A stretch of 64,000 bases of DNA from Nocardioides luti. GTDB lineage: Bacteria; Actinomycetota; Actinomycetes; Propionibacteriales; Nocardioidaceae. A program made the position numbers and the translations under genes. Of this stretch, positions 15,882-24,466 are shown in pieces. Each line of letters begins with the position of its first letter. Position 1 is the first letter of the stretch. Below the pieces are notes generated by a model. It was given only the letters and a program-made list of their open reading frames with translations. It did not search any database and was not told the DNA's origin. Location: NCBI RefSeq assembly GCF_014212315.1, contig NZ_JACKXE010000001.1:620001-684000 (forward strand), written 5' to 3'.

Positions 15882-17351
15882 ATGTCCACGCCGTACGCAC
15901 CGTCCACCCCGACCCCGTCGACACCCCGCGTGGGTGTGCTCGTGGTCGCCTACAACGCCGCCGGGACGCTGGCCGCGACGCTGTCGCGCCTCCCCCAGTC
16001 CTTCGCGGACAAGGTCGACCACGTCCTGGTCTGCGACGACGCGAGCTCCGACGACACCTACGAGGTCGGGCTGCGCTTCCAGAGCGGGTCGACCCTCCCC
16101 CTGACCGTCGTGCGCCACCAGGAGAACCTCGGCTACGGCGGCAACCAGAAGGCCGGCTACGCCTGGGCCATCGAGCACGGGCTGGACATCGTCGTGCTGC
16201 TCCACGGCGACGGGCAGTACGCCCCCGAGCGCATCGAGGACCTGGTCGCCCCGCTCGCCAACGGCGACGCGGACGCCGTCTTCGGCTCCCGGATGATGGA
16301 GCGCGGGCATGCGCGCGAGGGCGGCATGCCGCTCTACAAGTTCGTCGGCAACAAGATCCTGACCCGCTTCCAGAACAAGGTCACCGGGCTCGACCTGACC
16401 GAGTGGCACAGCGGCTACCGCGCCTACCGCGTCGACGCGCTCGCGGACCTCGACCTCGCGTCGTACACCGACGCCTTCAACTTCGACACCGAGATCATCC
16501 TGGGCCTGCACGCGCTCGGGAAGAAGATCGTCGAGGTCCCGATCCCGACGTACTACGGCGACGAGATCTGCTACGTCAACGGCATGAAGTACGCCAAGGA
16601 CGTGAGCGTCGACGTCGTGCGGTTCAAGATGCGCCGGATGGGCTTCGGCGAGACGGCCACGCCCGGTCCCGACCTCGACGCCTACGAGCTCAAGCCGTCC
16701 GAGCACTCCTCGCATGGCGTGCTGCTGCGCTGGCTCGCCTCGATCGCGCCGGCGAAGGTCCTCGACGTCGGCTGCTCCGACGGCCAGTTCGCCGCACTCG
16801 CCGGCGCCCACGGCCACCAGGTGACCGGCGTCGACCTGGTGAAGCACGAGGGCGTGGCCGAGCGCGTCGAGCACTTCGTCGAGGCGGACCTCAACGCCGG
16901 GCTCCCCGAGGCCGCCGGCAGCGGCTACCGCGCGATCGTCGCCGGTGACGTGCTCGAGCACGTGGTCGACCCGCTCCGCCTGCTGAGCGACATCGCGGGT
17001 CGGCTCGCCGACGACGGCGAGGTGCTCGTGTCGGTGCCGAACTTCGCCCACTGGTACCCCCGCGCCCGGGTCGTCTCCGGCACCTTCGACTACGACCAGC
17101 GCGGCCCGCTCGACCACGGCCACGTGCGGTTCTTCACCCGCAAGAGCTTCGAGCGCCTCATCGAGCAGTCCGGCCTGAGGATCGTGGAGCGGGAGACCGT
17201 CGGGTCGCCGTTCGACGTCCTGGACCGCGGCAGCGCCGACAGCCGCGCCGCGCGGATCGCGGGCCGAGTCGCCGTCGCGGACCGCGCCGCCACCCGCGCC
17301 TGGCCCACGCTCTTCGGCTATCAGTTCCTCTACCGCCTGGCACGGGCTTGA
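15882..17351 (+). CDS. Bifunctional GT2 glycosyltransferase-methyltransferase fusion
   Basis: The protein has 489 residues in two clear parts. Residues 17-240 form a family-2 GT-A glycosyltransferase (VGVLVVAYNAAGTL, nucleotide-binding CDDASSDDT, LLHGDGQY, then the acceptor-side SGYRAYRVDAL). This resembles the dolichyl/polyprenyl-phosphate sugar synthase type. Residues 280-440 form a class I SAM methyltransferase (AKVLDVGCSDGQFAAL, VTGVDLV, AGDVLEHVVDPL, VPNFAHWYPR). There are no membrane helices. A role in charging a lipid carrier with a sugar and methylating the same or a linked product is an inference. Its stop overlaps the TTG of the next gene by 4 bp, so translation is coupled to the large membrane protein. 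Confidence 0.85.
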   Translation: MSTPYAPSTPTPSTPRVGVLVVAYNAAGTLAATLSRLPQSFADKVDHVLVCDDASSDDTYEVGLRFQSGSTLPLTVVRHQENLGYGGNQKAGYAWAIEHGLDIVVLLHGDGQYAPERIEDLVAPLANGDADAVFGSRMMERGHAREGGMPLYKFVGNKILTRFQNKVTGLDLTEWHSGYRAYRVDALADLDLASYTDAFNFDTEIILGLHALGKKIVEVPIPTYYGDEICYVNGMKYAKDVSVDVVRFKMRRMGFGETATPGPDLDAYELKPSEHSSHGVLLRWLASIAPAKVLDVGCSDGQFAALAGAHGHQVTGVDLVKHEGVAERVEHFVEADLNAGLPEAAGSGYRAIVAGDVLEHVVDPLRLLSDIAGRLADDGEVLVSVPNFAHWYPRARVVSGTFDYDQRGPLDHGHVRFFTRKSFERLIEQSGLRIVERETVGSPFDVLDRGSADSRAARIAGRVAVADRAATRAWPTLFGYQFLYRLARA

Positions 17352-19360
17352 GCGATGACGTCGGGCACCGGCGTCGTCGGTTCGCGACCGCCGCGGGTGT
17401 CGTCGTCGGCGGCGCGGCGTACCTCCTGACCCTGCTCGACTTCGGGACGAGCACCACCCGCACCGCCAACGGGCTCGGCTTCGCGTCCAACTTCTTCGAC
17501 CTGCAGGCCCGCGCCTTCATGGCCGGCCACCTCTACGTGCCCGACGGCAGCCTGAGCATCGAGGGCTTCATCCAACGGGGGCACGAGTACGAGTACTTCG
17601 GACCGTTCCCGGCGCTGCTGCGCCTGCCGGTGCTGATGACCACGCAGCGCTTCGACGGCCGGCTCACCGTCGTCTCGATGGCGCTGGCCTTCGTGCTGCT
17701 CGCCGTCGTCACCAGCCGGCTGCTGTGGCTGGTGCGGGACCTGATGTACCCCGGCACCGAGGTCACCCGGCTCGAGGCGACCGCGCTCGGGGTCTTCCTG
17801 GCGCTCGCCCTCGGCGGCACCACGCTGACCTACAACGCGTCCCTGCCGTGGGTCTACCACGAGGTCTACGCGTGGGCGGTCCCGTTCGTGGTCGGGGCGA
17901 TGTACTGGATGCTGCGGGTGCTGCGGCGTCCCGACGCCGCCTCGATCGGCTGGCTGCTGGTCTTCGCCCTGGGGGCGGTCACCACCCGGACCACCGGCGG
18001 CTGGGCGGTCTCGCTCGGCGCGCTCGGCATCGGCGTCTGGATGCTGACCGGGAGGCTGGTGCACGTCCGCCGGCGCACCGGCCTCTGGCTCCTCGGCGTC
18101 GGCGTCGTGGCGCTGGGCGTGGGCGTCGCGATCAACTACGCGAAGTTCCGCCACCCCTACCTCTTCCCGCTCGAGGACCAGGTCTTCAGCAGCATCAACG
18201 CGCACCGGCGCGAGGCACTCGCGGTCAACGGCGGGACCATCACCGGCCCGCAGTTCTTCCCGACCGCGTTCATGGCCTACTTCCGCCCGGACGGGATCCG
18301 CTTCGTCGACTACTTCCCCTACCTGACCCTGCCGGCGCACCCGGCCCAGGCGTACGACGGCGCCTTCCTCGACCAGAGCTACCGCACCGGCAGCGTCACG
18401 TCCTTCATGCCGTGGCTGCTCGCGCTGACCGTGCTCGCCGTGGTCGTGCTGTTCCGGCCCGGCGTCGACCTGCACCGCAGGATGCTGCGCGTGCCACTGG
18501 TCGCCGGGGTGCTCGTGACGGGCGGCGTGATGGCCTACGGCTACTTCGCCTTCCGCTACACCTGCGAGTTCGTCCCCGCCCTGGTCATCGGTGGCGCGGT
18601 CGGCACCTGCGCCCTGGTGCACGCCGTGCAGCACCGGCCGCGCTGGCTCTCGGTCCCGGTGGTGGCCCTGACGGTGCCGCTCACGGCGTTCTCGATCGGC
18701 GCCTCGATGATCACCGGCTACAGCGCCGCCGCCACGACGTACGGCGGCCCGCGACTCATCGACTACCTGTACCTCCAGCAGCGGCTGAGCGGTCCCGAGC
18801 AGGCCGGGCTCGTCCGCACCTCGACGGACCTGCCCGCCAGCGCCCCGGCCGACGTGCTGCTCGTGCGCGGCGACTGCGACGAGCTCTTCCTCTCCACCGG
18901 CGAGGACGCGCAGCCGTGGCTGCTGGTCGAGCGGCGCAGCGCGGTCGTCGTCGCCCGCCTCGGCCGGGACACCCAGCCGGCCCGGGTGCCGCTCGTGCGG
19001 GTCGACACCGAGGTGCCGAGCAACGTCTGGCTCGAGACCGACGGCGAGGGTCGCGCCCGGCTGCTGCTGATCACGAACCTCGGCACCCAGCCCGGGCAGT
19101 GGTTCGACGTGCTGTCCCCCGGTGTCGTGCGGATCGGCGTGCTCGACCGCCCCGAGCTGGGCTACGCCGAGATCAGCTCGACGCCCGGCGGCCCGGTCGG
19201 CTTCCTGCGGACCTCGGAGTACGGCGACGACGGGGTGTCGCGCGTGATCGACATCCAGCTCGCGGACGACCCGGCGCGTGCGGCCGCCAAGGGCATCCGG
19301 CTCAGCGTCCAGCCCGGTCTCACGCCGCCCCTGTGCGCCAGCCTCGAGGCCGAGGGCTGA
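17348..19360 (+). CDS. Large multi-pass membrane protein, GT-C glycosyltransferase-like
   Basis: The protein has 670 residues. About ten or more hydrophobic segments fill residues 20-470, and a soluble C-terminal domain (about 480-670) should be extracytoplasmic. An early extracytoplasmic loop with DLQARAF and the YEYFGPFPALLRLP segment resembles the first loop of lipid-linked-sugar-dependent GT-C enzymes, where acidic residues are catalytic. No named family was recognised with certainty. The TTG start 17348 overlaps the stop of the GT2-methyltransferase gene by 4 bp, so coupled expression is likely. Using a polyprenyl-phosphate sugar made by that enzyme is a reasonable hypothesis. Confidence 0.65.
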   Translation: MSDDVGHRRRRFATAAGVVVGGAAYLLTLLDFGTSTTRTANGLGFASNFFDLQARAFMAGHLYVPDGSLSIEGFIQRGHEYEYFGPFPALLRLPVLMTTQRFDGRLTVVSMALAFVLLAVVTSRLLWLVRDLMYPGTEVTRLEATALGVFLALALGGTTLTYNASLPWVYHEVYAWAVPFVVGAMYWMLRVLRRPDAASIGWLLVFALGAVTTRTTGGWAVSLGALGIGVWMLTGRLVHVRRRTGLWLLGVGVVALGVGVAINYAKFRHPYLFPLEDQVFSSINAHRREALAVNGGTITGPQFFPTAFMAYFRPDGIRFVDYFPYLTLPAHPAQAYDGAFLDQSYRTGSVTSFMPWLLALTVLAVVVLFRPGVDLHRRMLRVPLVAGVLVTGGVMAYGYFAFRYTCEFVPALVIGGAVGTCALVHAVQHRPRWLSVPVVALTVPLTAFSIGASMITGYSAAATTYGGPRLIDYLYLQQRLSGPEQAGLVRTSTDLPASAPADVLLVRGDCDELFLSTGEDAQPWLLVERRSAVVVARLGRDTQPARVPLVRVDTEVPSNVWLETDGEGRARLLLITNLGTQPGQWFDVLSPGVVRIGVLDRPELGYAEISSTPGGPVGFLRTSEYGDDGVSRVIDIQLADDPARAAAKGIRLSVQPGLTPPLCASLEAEG

Positions 19361-19361
19361 C

Positions 19362-20474
19362 GTGCGCGTCGCGTTCCTCACCTGGCGGGACTCCACGCAC
19401 CCGGACGGCGGCGGGTCCGAGGTGTTCGTGGAGGAGGTCGCCCGGGAGCTGGTGCGCCGCGGGCACGACGTGACCATGCTCTGCGCCCGGCACGACGGGG
19501 CCGCAGGGGACGACCAGCTCGACGGCGCACACGTCCGGCGTCGGGGTGGCCGGCTCACGGTCTACCCCCGCGCCCTGCTCTGGCTGGCCACCCGCGGGCG
19601 CCGCGTCGACGTGGTCGTCGACGTCATCAACGGGCTGCCGTTCGGGGCGCCGCTGGTACGCCGTCGCGGCCTGGTCGCGCTCGTGCACCACGTGCACCAG
19701 CGGCAGTGGCAGATCATCTACCCCGGGTTCTGGGGCCGGCTGGGCTGGTTCGTCGAGCACCGCGTCACGCCGCGGCTCTACCGCGGCTACCCGCACCTGA
19801 CGGTCTCGGAGGCCTCGCGCACCGACCTGGCCGCGATGGGCATCCCGCACGACGCGCTGACGGTGGTCCGCAACGGGGTGTCGTCACGACCGGTCGACGC
19901 GGCGAGGTCGACGACCCCGCGGCTGTGCGTGCTGGCCCGGCTGGTGCCCCACAAGCAGGTCGAGCACGCCTTCGGCGTCGTCGCGCGGCTGCGCGCCGAG
20001 CTGCCGGACCTGCGCCTCGACGTGGTCGGCGAGGGCTGGTGGCACGACGAGCTGGTCGCCGAGGCCGCCCGGCTCGGCGTCGAGGACCTCGTGACCTTCC
20101 ACGGCCACGTGTCGGACGCGGAGCGCGACCGCCTGCTGGCCGAGGCGTGGGTGATGCTGCTGCCCTCGGTCAAGGAGGGCTGGGGCCTGGCCGTGCTGGA
20201 GGCCGCCGTGCAGGGCACGCCCACGGTGGCCTACCGCGACGCGGGCGGCGTGACCGAGTCGGTCGTGGACGGCGCGACCGGGCTGCTGGCCGACGACGAG
20301 GCCGACCTGTTCCGCCTCACGCGCGCGCTGGTGCTCGACGCCGGGAGACGCGACACGCTCGGCCGACGGGCGGCCGAGCGTGCGGTGGAGTTCACGTGGT
20401 CGGGGACGACCGACGTGGTGGAGCAGGTGCTGACCGGAGCGGCCAGCGTCAGGACTGGTCGCCGTAGACCATGA
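19362..20474 (+). CDS. GT4-family glycosyltransferase
   Basis: The protein has 370 residues from GTG 19362, one base after the preceding stop. The N-terminal half has VAFLTWRDSTHPDGGGSEVFVEEVARELVRRGHDV, a glycine-rich acceptor-domain start given here as a pattern rather than an exact run. The C-terminal half has the GT-B nucleotide-sugar site: LVPHKQVEHA, LDVVGEGWW, VTFHGHVSDAER and the E-x7-E motif KEGWGLAVLEAAVQG. It is a retaining, nucleotide-sugar-dependent enzyme at the cytoplasmic face. It appears to be the third gene of an operon with the GT2-methyltransferase and the membrane protein. The 3' end overlaps the convergent small membrane gene by 26 bp. Confidence 0.85.
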   Translation: MRVAFLTWRDSTHPDGGGSEVFVEEVARELVRRGHDVTMLCARHDGAAGDDQLDGAHVRRRGGRLTVYPRALLWLATRGRRVDVVVDVINGLPFGAPLVRRRGLVALVHHVHQRQWQIIYPGFWGRLGWFVEHRVTPRLYRGYPHLTVSEASRTDLAAMGIPHDALTVVRNGVSSRPVDAARSTTPRLCVLARLVPHKQVEHAFGVVARLRAELPDLRLDVVGEGWWHDELVAEAARLGVEDLVTFHGHVSDAERDRLLAEAWVMLLPSVKEGWGLAVLEAAVQGTPTVAYRDAGGVTESVVDGATGLLADDEADLFRLTRALVLDAGRRDTLGRRAAERAVEFTWSGTTDVVEQVLTGAASVRTGRRRP

Positions 20475-20598
20475 TCGGCTGCTCGGCCGGGTTCATGTCC
20501 GGTGCCTTCGTCTGCGAGTAGACCAGCCCGTACATCGACACGGACGCAGTCAGACCGCCAGCGATAGCGGGCAGCAGAAACTTCAACAGCAGCGGCAC
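20449..20598 (-). CDS. 49-residue single-pass membrane protein, DUF2613-like
   Basis: GTG 20598 has an excellent ribosome site (GGGAGG, 5 bases away). The product starts MPLLLKFLLPAIAGGLTASV, a single hydrophobic helix, followed by a polar tail containing QTKAPDMNPAEQP. Size, one N-terminal helix and position 34 bp downstream of a large GT-C-like membrane gene match the actinobacterial DUF2613 proteins. In mycobacteria one of these follows the arabinosyltransferase gene aftD. It may be an accessory subunit of the upstream membrane enzyme; this is an inference. The 3' end overlaps the convergent GT4 gene by 26 bp. Confidence 0.7.
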   Translation of the reverse strand: MPLLLKFLLPAIAGGLTASVSMYGLVYSQTKAPDMNPAEQPIMVYGDQS

Positions 20599-20632
20599 GG
20601 TGCCTCCCTCTCCCAGGTCGTGGCGAATCGTA

Positions 20633-22426
20633 TCAGCGGGAGCCACGTCCCGAGGCTTTCCCGCGACGACGCCCGGCACGGCGTACGCCGAGGGCGGCCC
20701 CGGTCAGCACGCACCCGAGCGCGAGCACGTCGACGAGGCCCGTCATCACGCGTGCCGGCGTCCCGGTCGCGGCCGGCGGGACGGCCGCCCCAGGCACGCG
20801 GTAGAGCGCCACCAGCCGGTCGGCGTACACCTCGTCCAGGCCGGTGACGTCGAGGTCCGCGGCCGCCGGGTCGTCGCGGTAGACGAGCGCCCACGTGACG
20901 TCGTGCGCGGCCAGCGCCTGCGCGGCCGGCTCCTCGAGGAGCGCGGCGCCGAGGTCGCGCACCCGGACGCTCTCGCCCCGGATCGTGGTCGGCCCGACCT
21001 GGAGGACGTCGGAGACCAGAACGGGCCGGTCGACCATCCGCAGGGCCGGGTCCGACGAGGTGAGCCCGTGGCCCCAGGTGAAGCCGCGGTAGGAGCGCCA
21101 CGGCAGCGTGGCGACCTGGGCGCCGGGCGGGCCGGAGTCGACGAGGTCGGCCGCCCGCTGCAGCCCTGCCGGGAAGTCCACCGGGTCGACGGTCGGCCAC
21201 GTGGTCGCGGCGCCGTCCGGCAGCAGCAGGACCGGCAGCGGCACGACCAGCAGGCCCGCGGCCAGCACCACCTCCGAGCCGTGCCGCGTGGCAGCGGTGA
21301 GGACCGCGTCCGCCACGACCGCGAGGGCTACGACCGCCAGGACGGCGAAGGGCGCGAGGAACTTCTGGCTGTCGCGCAGCAGCCCCGCTCCCGGCACCGT
21401 GTCGACCAGCCACGCCACGAGGTCGGTGCCGCCCGGGACGCTCGAGGCGAAGGCCAGCAGCAGCCCGCCGGCGCCCAGCGCGGTGAGGCGTACGGCGTCG
21501 GGCCGGCCCAGCAGGCGGACCAGACCACCCCGCGCCCAGGCGACGGCCAGCGCCGCCACGACCAGCACGGCCGTGACCGTGGACCACCAGGTCTCGCGGG
21601 TGCCGGGGACGCTCTGGGCGTCCCAGATCCCGCCGAGCCCGAGCAGCGCCGTCAGCACGCCCCCGGGCCCCTCGTCGCCGGCGGAGAAGGCGTCGACCCC
21701 GGCCGGGTCGGAGGTCGCCGTCGCGGCGCCGAGCAGCGACGGCACCAGCCACGGGAGCTGGAGCAGGACGCAGAGCGCGACCAGCCGCCAGGTCCGGGCC
21801 GAGCGACCGGCTCCCGCGACCAGGGCCGCCGCGGACCCGAGGACCCCGCCGGTGGGGGTCAGCGACGCCAGACCGAGCCAGCCCGCGGTCGCCCCGAGAT
21901 CACCCCAGGCACCCGAGTCGCGGAAGCGGCGGCCGGCGAGGAGCAGCCACGGCAGCGTCGCGTAGCCCGCGAGCAGCGCCCACTGGCCGAGGGCGAGCCG
22001 CTCCACGACGTACGGGTTCCACACGGCGAGCCCGCCGGCCAGCAGCCGCGCGCCGGTGCCGAGCCCGCCGACCAGGCGGTGCAGCCCCCACCCGGCCAGC
22101 GCGAGGACGAGCGGGAGGACCAGGCGGGCGAGCACGCCGCCGTCGACGACCTGGGTCAGGAGGGCGACGACCGCGTCGAGCGGCACGGCGCGCGGGGCGC
22201 CGTCGCCGAGCCCGACGGACGCGAGGGTGAGCGGCTGGTGCGGGACGAAGACCAGGTCGCGGGCCAGCGGGTGGCCGCTGCGGGTCAGCAGCGGGAGGCA
22301 CAGCACGACGGCCAGCAGCGCGGGCCAGGCGTCGAGGGCGATCGCGGTCGGGCGCACGGACGGACGCGCCACGCGATCCTCCTCGACGAGCCGTGCGGGA
22401 CGGGCGCCCGGGCGGGCGGCATCCAT
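20633..22426 (-). CDS. Multi-pass membrane protein, GT-C-like, envelope glycan assembly
   Basis: The protein has 597 residues and roughly a dozen hydrophobic segments. The first extracytoplasmic loop holds HPLARDLVFVPHQPLTL, whose acidic residue sits where GT-C transferases place a catalytic Asp or Glu. An NPYVVERLALGQWALL block follows the fourth helix, and the C-terminal part (about 390-560) is a soluble domain with SYRGFTWG and HDVTWALVYRDD. A final helix and a basic tail end the protein. It resembles membrane enzymes of arabinogalactan or other actinobacterial glycan assembly, but no exact family is claimed. The DUF2613-like small protein is 34 bp downstream and likely in the same operon. 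Confidence 0.6.
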   Translation of the reverse strand: MDAARPGARPARLVEEDRVARPSVRPTAIALDAWPALLAVVLCLPLLTRSGHPLARDLVFVPHQPLTLASVGLGDGAPRAVPLDAVVALLTQVVDGGVLARLVLPLVLALAGWGLHRLVGGLGTGARLLAGGLAVWNPYVVERLALGQWALLAGYATLPWLLLAGRRFRDSGAWGDLGATAGWLGLASLTPTGGVLGSAAALVAGAGRSARTWRLVALCVLLQLPWLVPSLLGAATATSDPAGVDAFSAGDEGPGGVLTALLGLGGIWDAQSVPGTRETWWSTVTAVLVVAALAVAWARGGLVRLLGRPDAVRLTALGAGGLLLAFASSVPGGTDLVAWLVDTVPGAGLLRDSQKFLAPFAVLAVVALAVVADAVLTAATRHGSEVVLAAGLLVVPLPVLLLPDGAATTWPTVDPVDFPAGLQRAADLVDSGPPGAQVATLPWRSYRGFTWGHGLTSSDPALRMVDRPVLVSDVLQVGPTTIRGESVRVRDLGAALLEEPAAQALAAHDVTWALVYRDDPAAADLDVTGLDEVYADRLVALYRVPGAAVPPAATGTPARVMTGLVDVLALGCVLTGAALGVRRAGRRRGKASGRGSR

Positions 22427-22479
22427 GCTCTAGTTTATTCAGCCGGCGACAGCCGCAGCGGCGGACTCGAGGAGACACA

Positions 22480-23190
22480 GTGGCAGAACGGCCCGCAGGG
22501 TTCGAGGCGGCGTACGCCGTCGCCGACCCGATCCCGGGCTGGATGACCCGCGACCAGGCCGCGGTGCTGCACGCCGCCGCCGGCGCGGTGCCCGCCGGTG
22601 GCGCGGTCGTCGAGATCGGCAGCCACCACGGGCGCTCGGCCGTCGTGCTCGCCGCCGGGCTGCGCGAGGGCGCGCGGCTCGTCGCGGTCGACCCCTTCCC
22701 CGACGACTGGCGCTACGGCGCGGCCGGGACCGAGCAGCGCTGCCGCGCCAACCTGGCCCGTGCCGGCGTGGCCGACCGCGTCGACCTCCGGGTCGCGACG
22801 AGCGCCGACGTCCGCGCGAGGTGGGACGGTCGCCTCGACCTCGTCTACGTCGACGGCAAGCACGACCACTGGACCGCCCGCGCGGACCTCGGCTGGGCGG
22901 ACCACGTCACCCCCGGCGGCTGGGTGCTGGTGCACGACGCCTTCTCCTCGTTGGGGGTCACCACCGCGCTGCTGCGCGTGCTGGCCACGTCCCGGACGCT
23001 GCGCTACGTCGGACGCACCGGTTCGCTGGCCCGGCTGCAGGTCGCGCCGCCCTCGACCGCCGACCGCCTGCGCCTGCTCGGTGAGCTGCCGTGGTGGGCC
23101 CGCAACCTCGTGGTCAAGGTCCTGCTGCGGCTCCGGCTCCGCCCCCTGGCGCGCGCGCTCGGTCACGGCGATGCCGCGGACCCCTACTGA
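22480..23190 (+). CDS. Class I SAM-dependent methyltransferase (Methyltransf_24-like)
   Basis: The protein has 236 residues. GTG 22480 is preceded by GGAG. The core motifs are AVVEIGSHHGRSAVVLA (about 40-56), RLVAVDPFPDDW, DLVYVDGKHDHW and GGWVLVHDAF. The VDGKHDHWTARADL block, with acid and histidine residues, is typical of the methyltransferase_24 group found in polysaccharide and O-methyl sugar clusters. It is followed 19 bp later by the flippase gene, so the two are probably co-transcribed. O-methylation of a glycan precursor is an inference. It is divergent from the large membrane protein, with 53 bp between the start codons. Confidence 0.8.
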   Translation: MAERPAGFEAAYAVADPIPGWMTRDQAAVLHAAAGAVPAGGAVVEIGSHHGRSAVVLAAGLREGARLVAVDPFPDDWRYGAAGTEQRCRANLARAGVADRVDLRVATSADVRARWDGRLDLVYVDGKHDHWTARADLGWADHVTPGGWVLVHDAFSSLGVTTALLRVLATSRTLRYVGRTGSLARLQVAPPSTADRLRLLGELPWWARNLVVKVLLRLRLRPLARALGHGDAADPY

Positions 23191-23209
23191 CACCGCCTAG
23201 GCTCGACCC

Positions 23210-24460
23210 GTGACGACGACCACCACCGCGGCCGCAACCGGCGGCCTGCGGGGACTCCTCCGCGGCAGCGCCGGGATCGCCGTGGCGATGGCGGTCATGA
23301 ACGTCGCGACCTACGCCTTCCAGATGGTCGCCGCGCGGGTGCTCGGCCCGGCGGCGTACGGCGCCATCGCCAGCCTGATGGCGCTGCTGATGGTCATCGC
23401 GGTGCTCCAGCTCGGTCTGCAGGCCACCGCCGCCCGCCGGATCTCCGCGACGCCCGAGAACGTCGCCCAGATCGAGCACGTCATCATGGGCGTGACCTAC
23501 CGCGCGGCGTTCGGCCTCGGCGCGGTCATGCTCGTCGCCTCCCCCGCCGTCTGGGTGCTGCTGCGCCTCGACAGCGTGCTGCCGGCGATCCTGCTCGCGA
23601 TCTCGGCGGTGCCCCTGACGATCATGGGCGGCCAGGCCGGCATCCTGCAGGGCGAGCGCCGCTGGGGGCCGCTCGCGGCGATCTACCTCGGCGTCGGCGT
23701 CCCCCGGGTGCTGATCGGCACGATCTGCATCGCGATCAGCCCCACCGAGACCAGCGCCATGCTCGGCGTGATGATCGGGCTGTTCGTCCCCGCCCTCGCC
23801 GGGTGGTGGGCGCTGCGCCGCGGCCGCGAGGCCGGCGCCACCAGCGACCTGCACGAGGCCCGGCCGATGGCCGGCGAGACCGCCCGCAACTCTGCCGCGC
23901 TGCTGGCCTTCTTCGTGCTCTCCAACGCCGACATCGTCGTGGCCCGCAACGTGCTCGACTCCCACGCCGCCGGGTTGTACGCCGGCGGCCTGATCCTCAC
24001 CAAGGCGGTGCTCTTCCTGCCGCAGTTCGTCGTGGTGGTCGCGTTCCCGTCGATGTCGACGGTCGAGGAGCGCCGCAAGGCGCTGCTCCGCAGCCTGGCC
24101 CTGGTGCTCGGGCTCGGGGTGCTGTGCACGCTCGGGGCCCTGGTGCTCTCGGGCGTCGCGATGGTCTTCGTCGGCGGCTCGGACTACGACGAGATCCAGT
24201 CGCGGCTGTGGGCCTTCGCGGTCCTCGGCACCCTGCTCTCGATGCTCCAGCTGCTGGTCTACTCGGTGCTCGCCCGCCAGGGCACCCGCTCGACGTGGTT
24301 CGTCTGGGCCGCCGTGCTGGCGCTGCTCCTCGCGAGCGTCTGGGTCGCCACGCTCGGCGGCCTGCTCGCGCTGGTCGTCGTCGTGGACGGCGCGCTCTTC
24401 GCCCTGCTGCTGGCGCTCAGCCTGTGGCGGATGCGTGCGCCGGCGGCACCGGCCGCCTGA
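23210..24460 (+). CDS. Polysaccharide flippase (Wzx/MVF-type oligosaccharide exporter)
   Basis: The protein has 416 residues and about 12 membrane helices. It begins with a Thr-rich stretch, then the first helices with FQMVAARVLGPAAYGAIASL. That matches the A-R-x-L-G-P-x-x-Y-G signature of the polysaccharide_synt family (MATE/MVF superfamily). Members flip lipid-linked sugar units across the membrane. It ends the surface-glycan block, consistent with export of the product made by the glycosyltransferases. It is convergent with polA with only 6 bp between the stop codons, and no terminator hairpin is evident. Confidence 0.85.
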   Translation: MTTTTTAAATGGLRGLLRGSAGIAVAMAVMNVATYAFQMVAARVLGPAAYGAIASLMALLMVIAVLQLGLQATAARRISATPENVAQIEHVIMGVTYRAAFGLGAVMLVASPAVWVLLRLDSVLPAILLAISAVPLTIMGGQAGILQGERRWGPLAAIYLGVGVPRVLIGTICIAISPTETSAMLGVMIGLFVPALAGWWALRRGREAGATSDLHEARPMAGETARNSAALLAFFVLSNADIVVARNVLDSHAAGLYAGGLILTKAVLFLPQFVVVVAFPSMSTVEERRKALLRSLALVLGLGVLCTLGALVLSGVAMVFVGGSDYDEIQSRLWAFAVLGTLLSMLQLLVYSVLARQGTRSTWFVWAAVLALLLASVWVATLGGLLALVVVVDGALFALLLALSLWRMRAPAAPAA

Positions 24461-24466
24461 CCGCGG

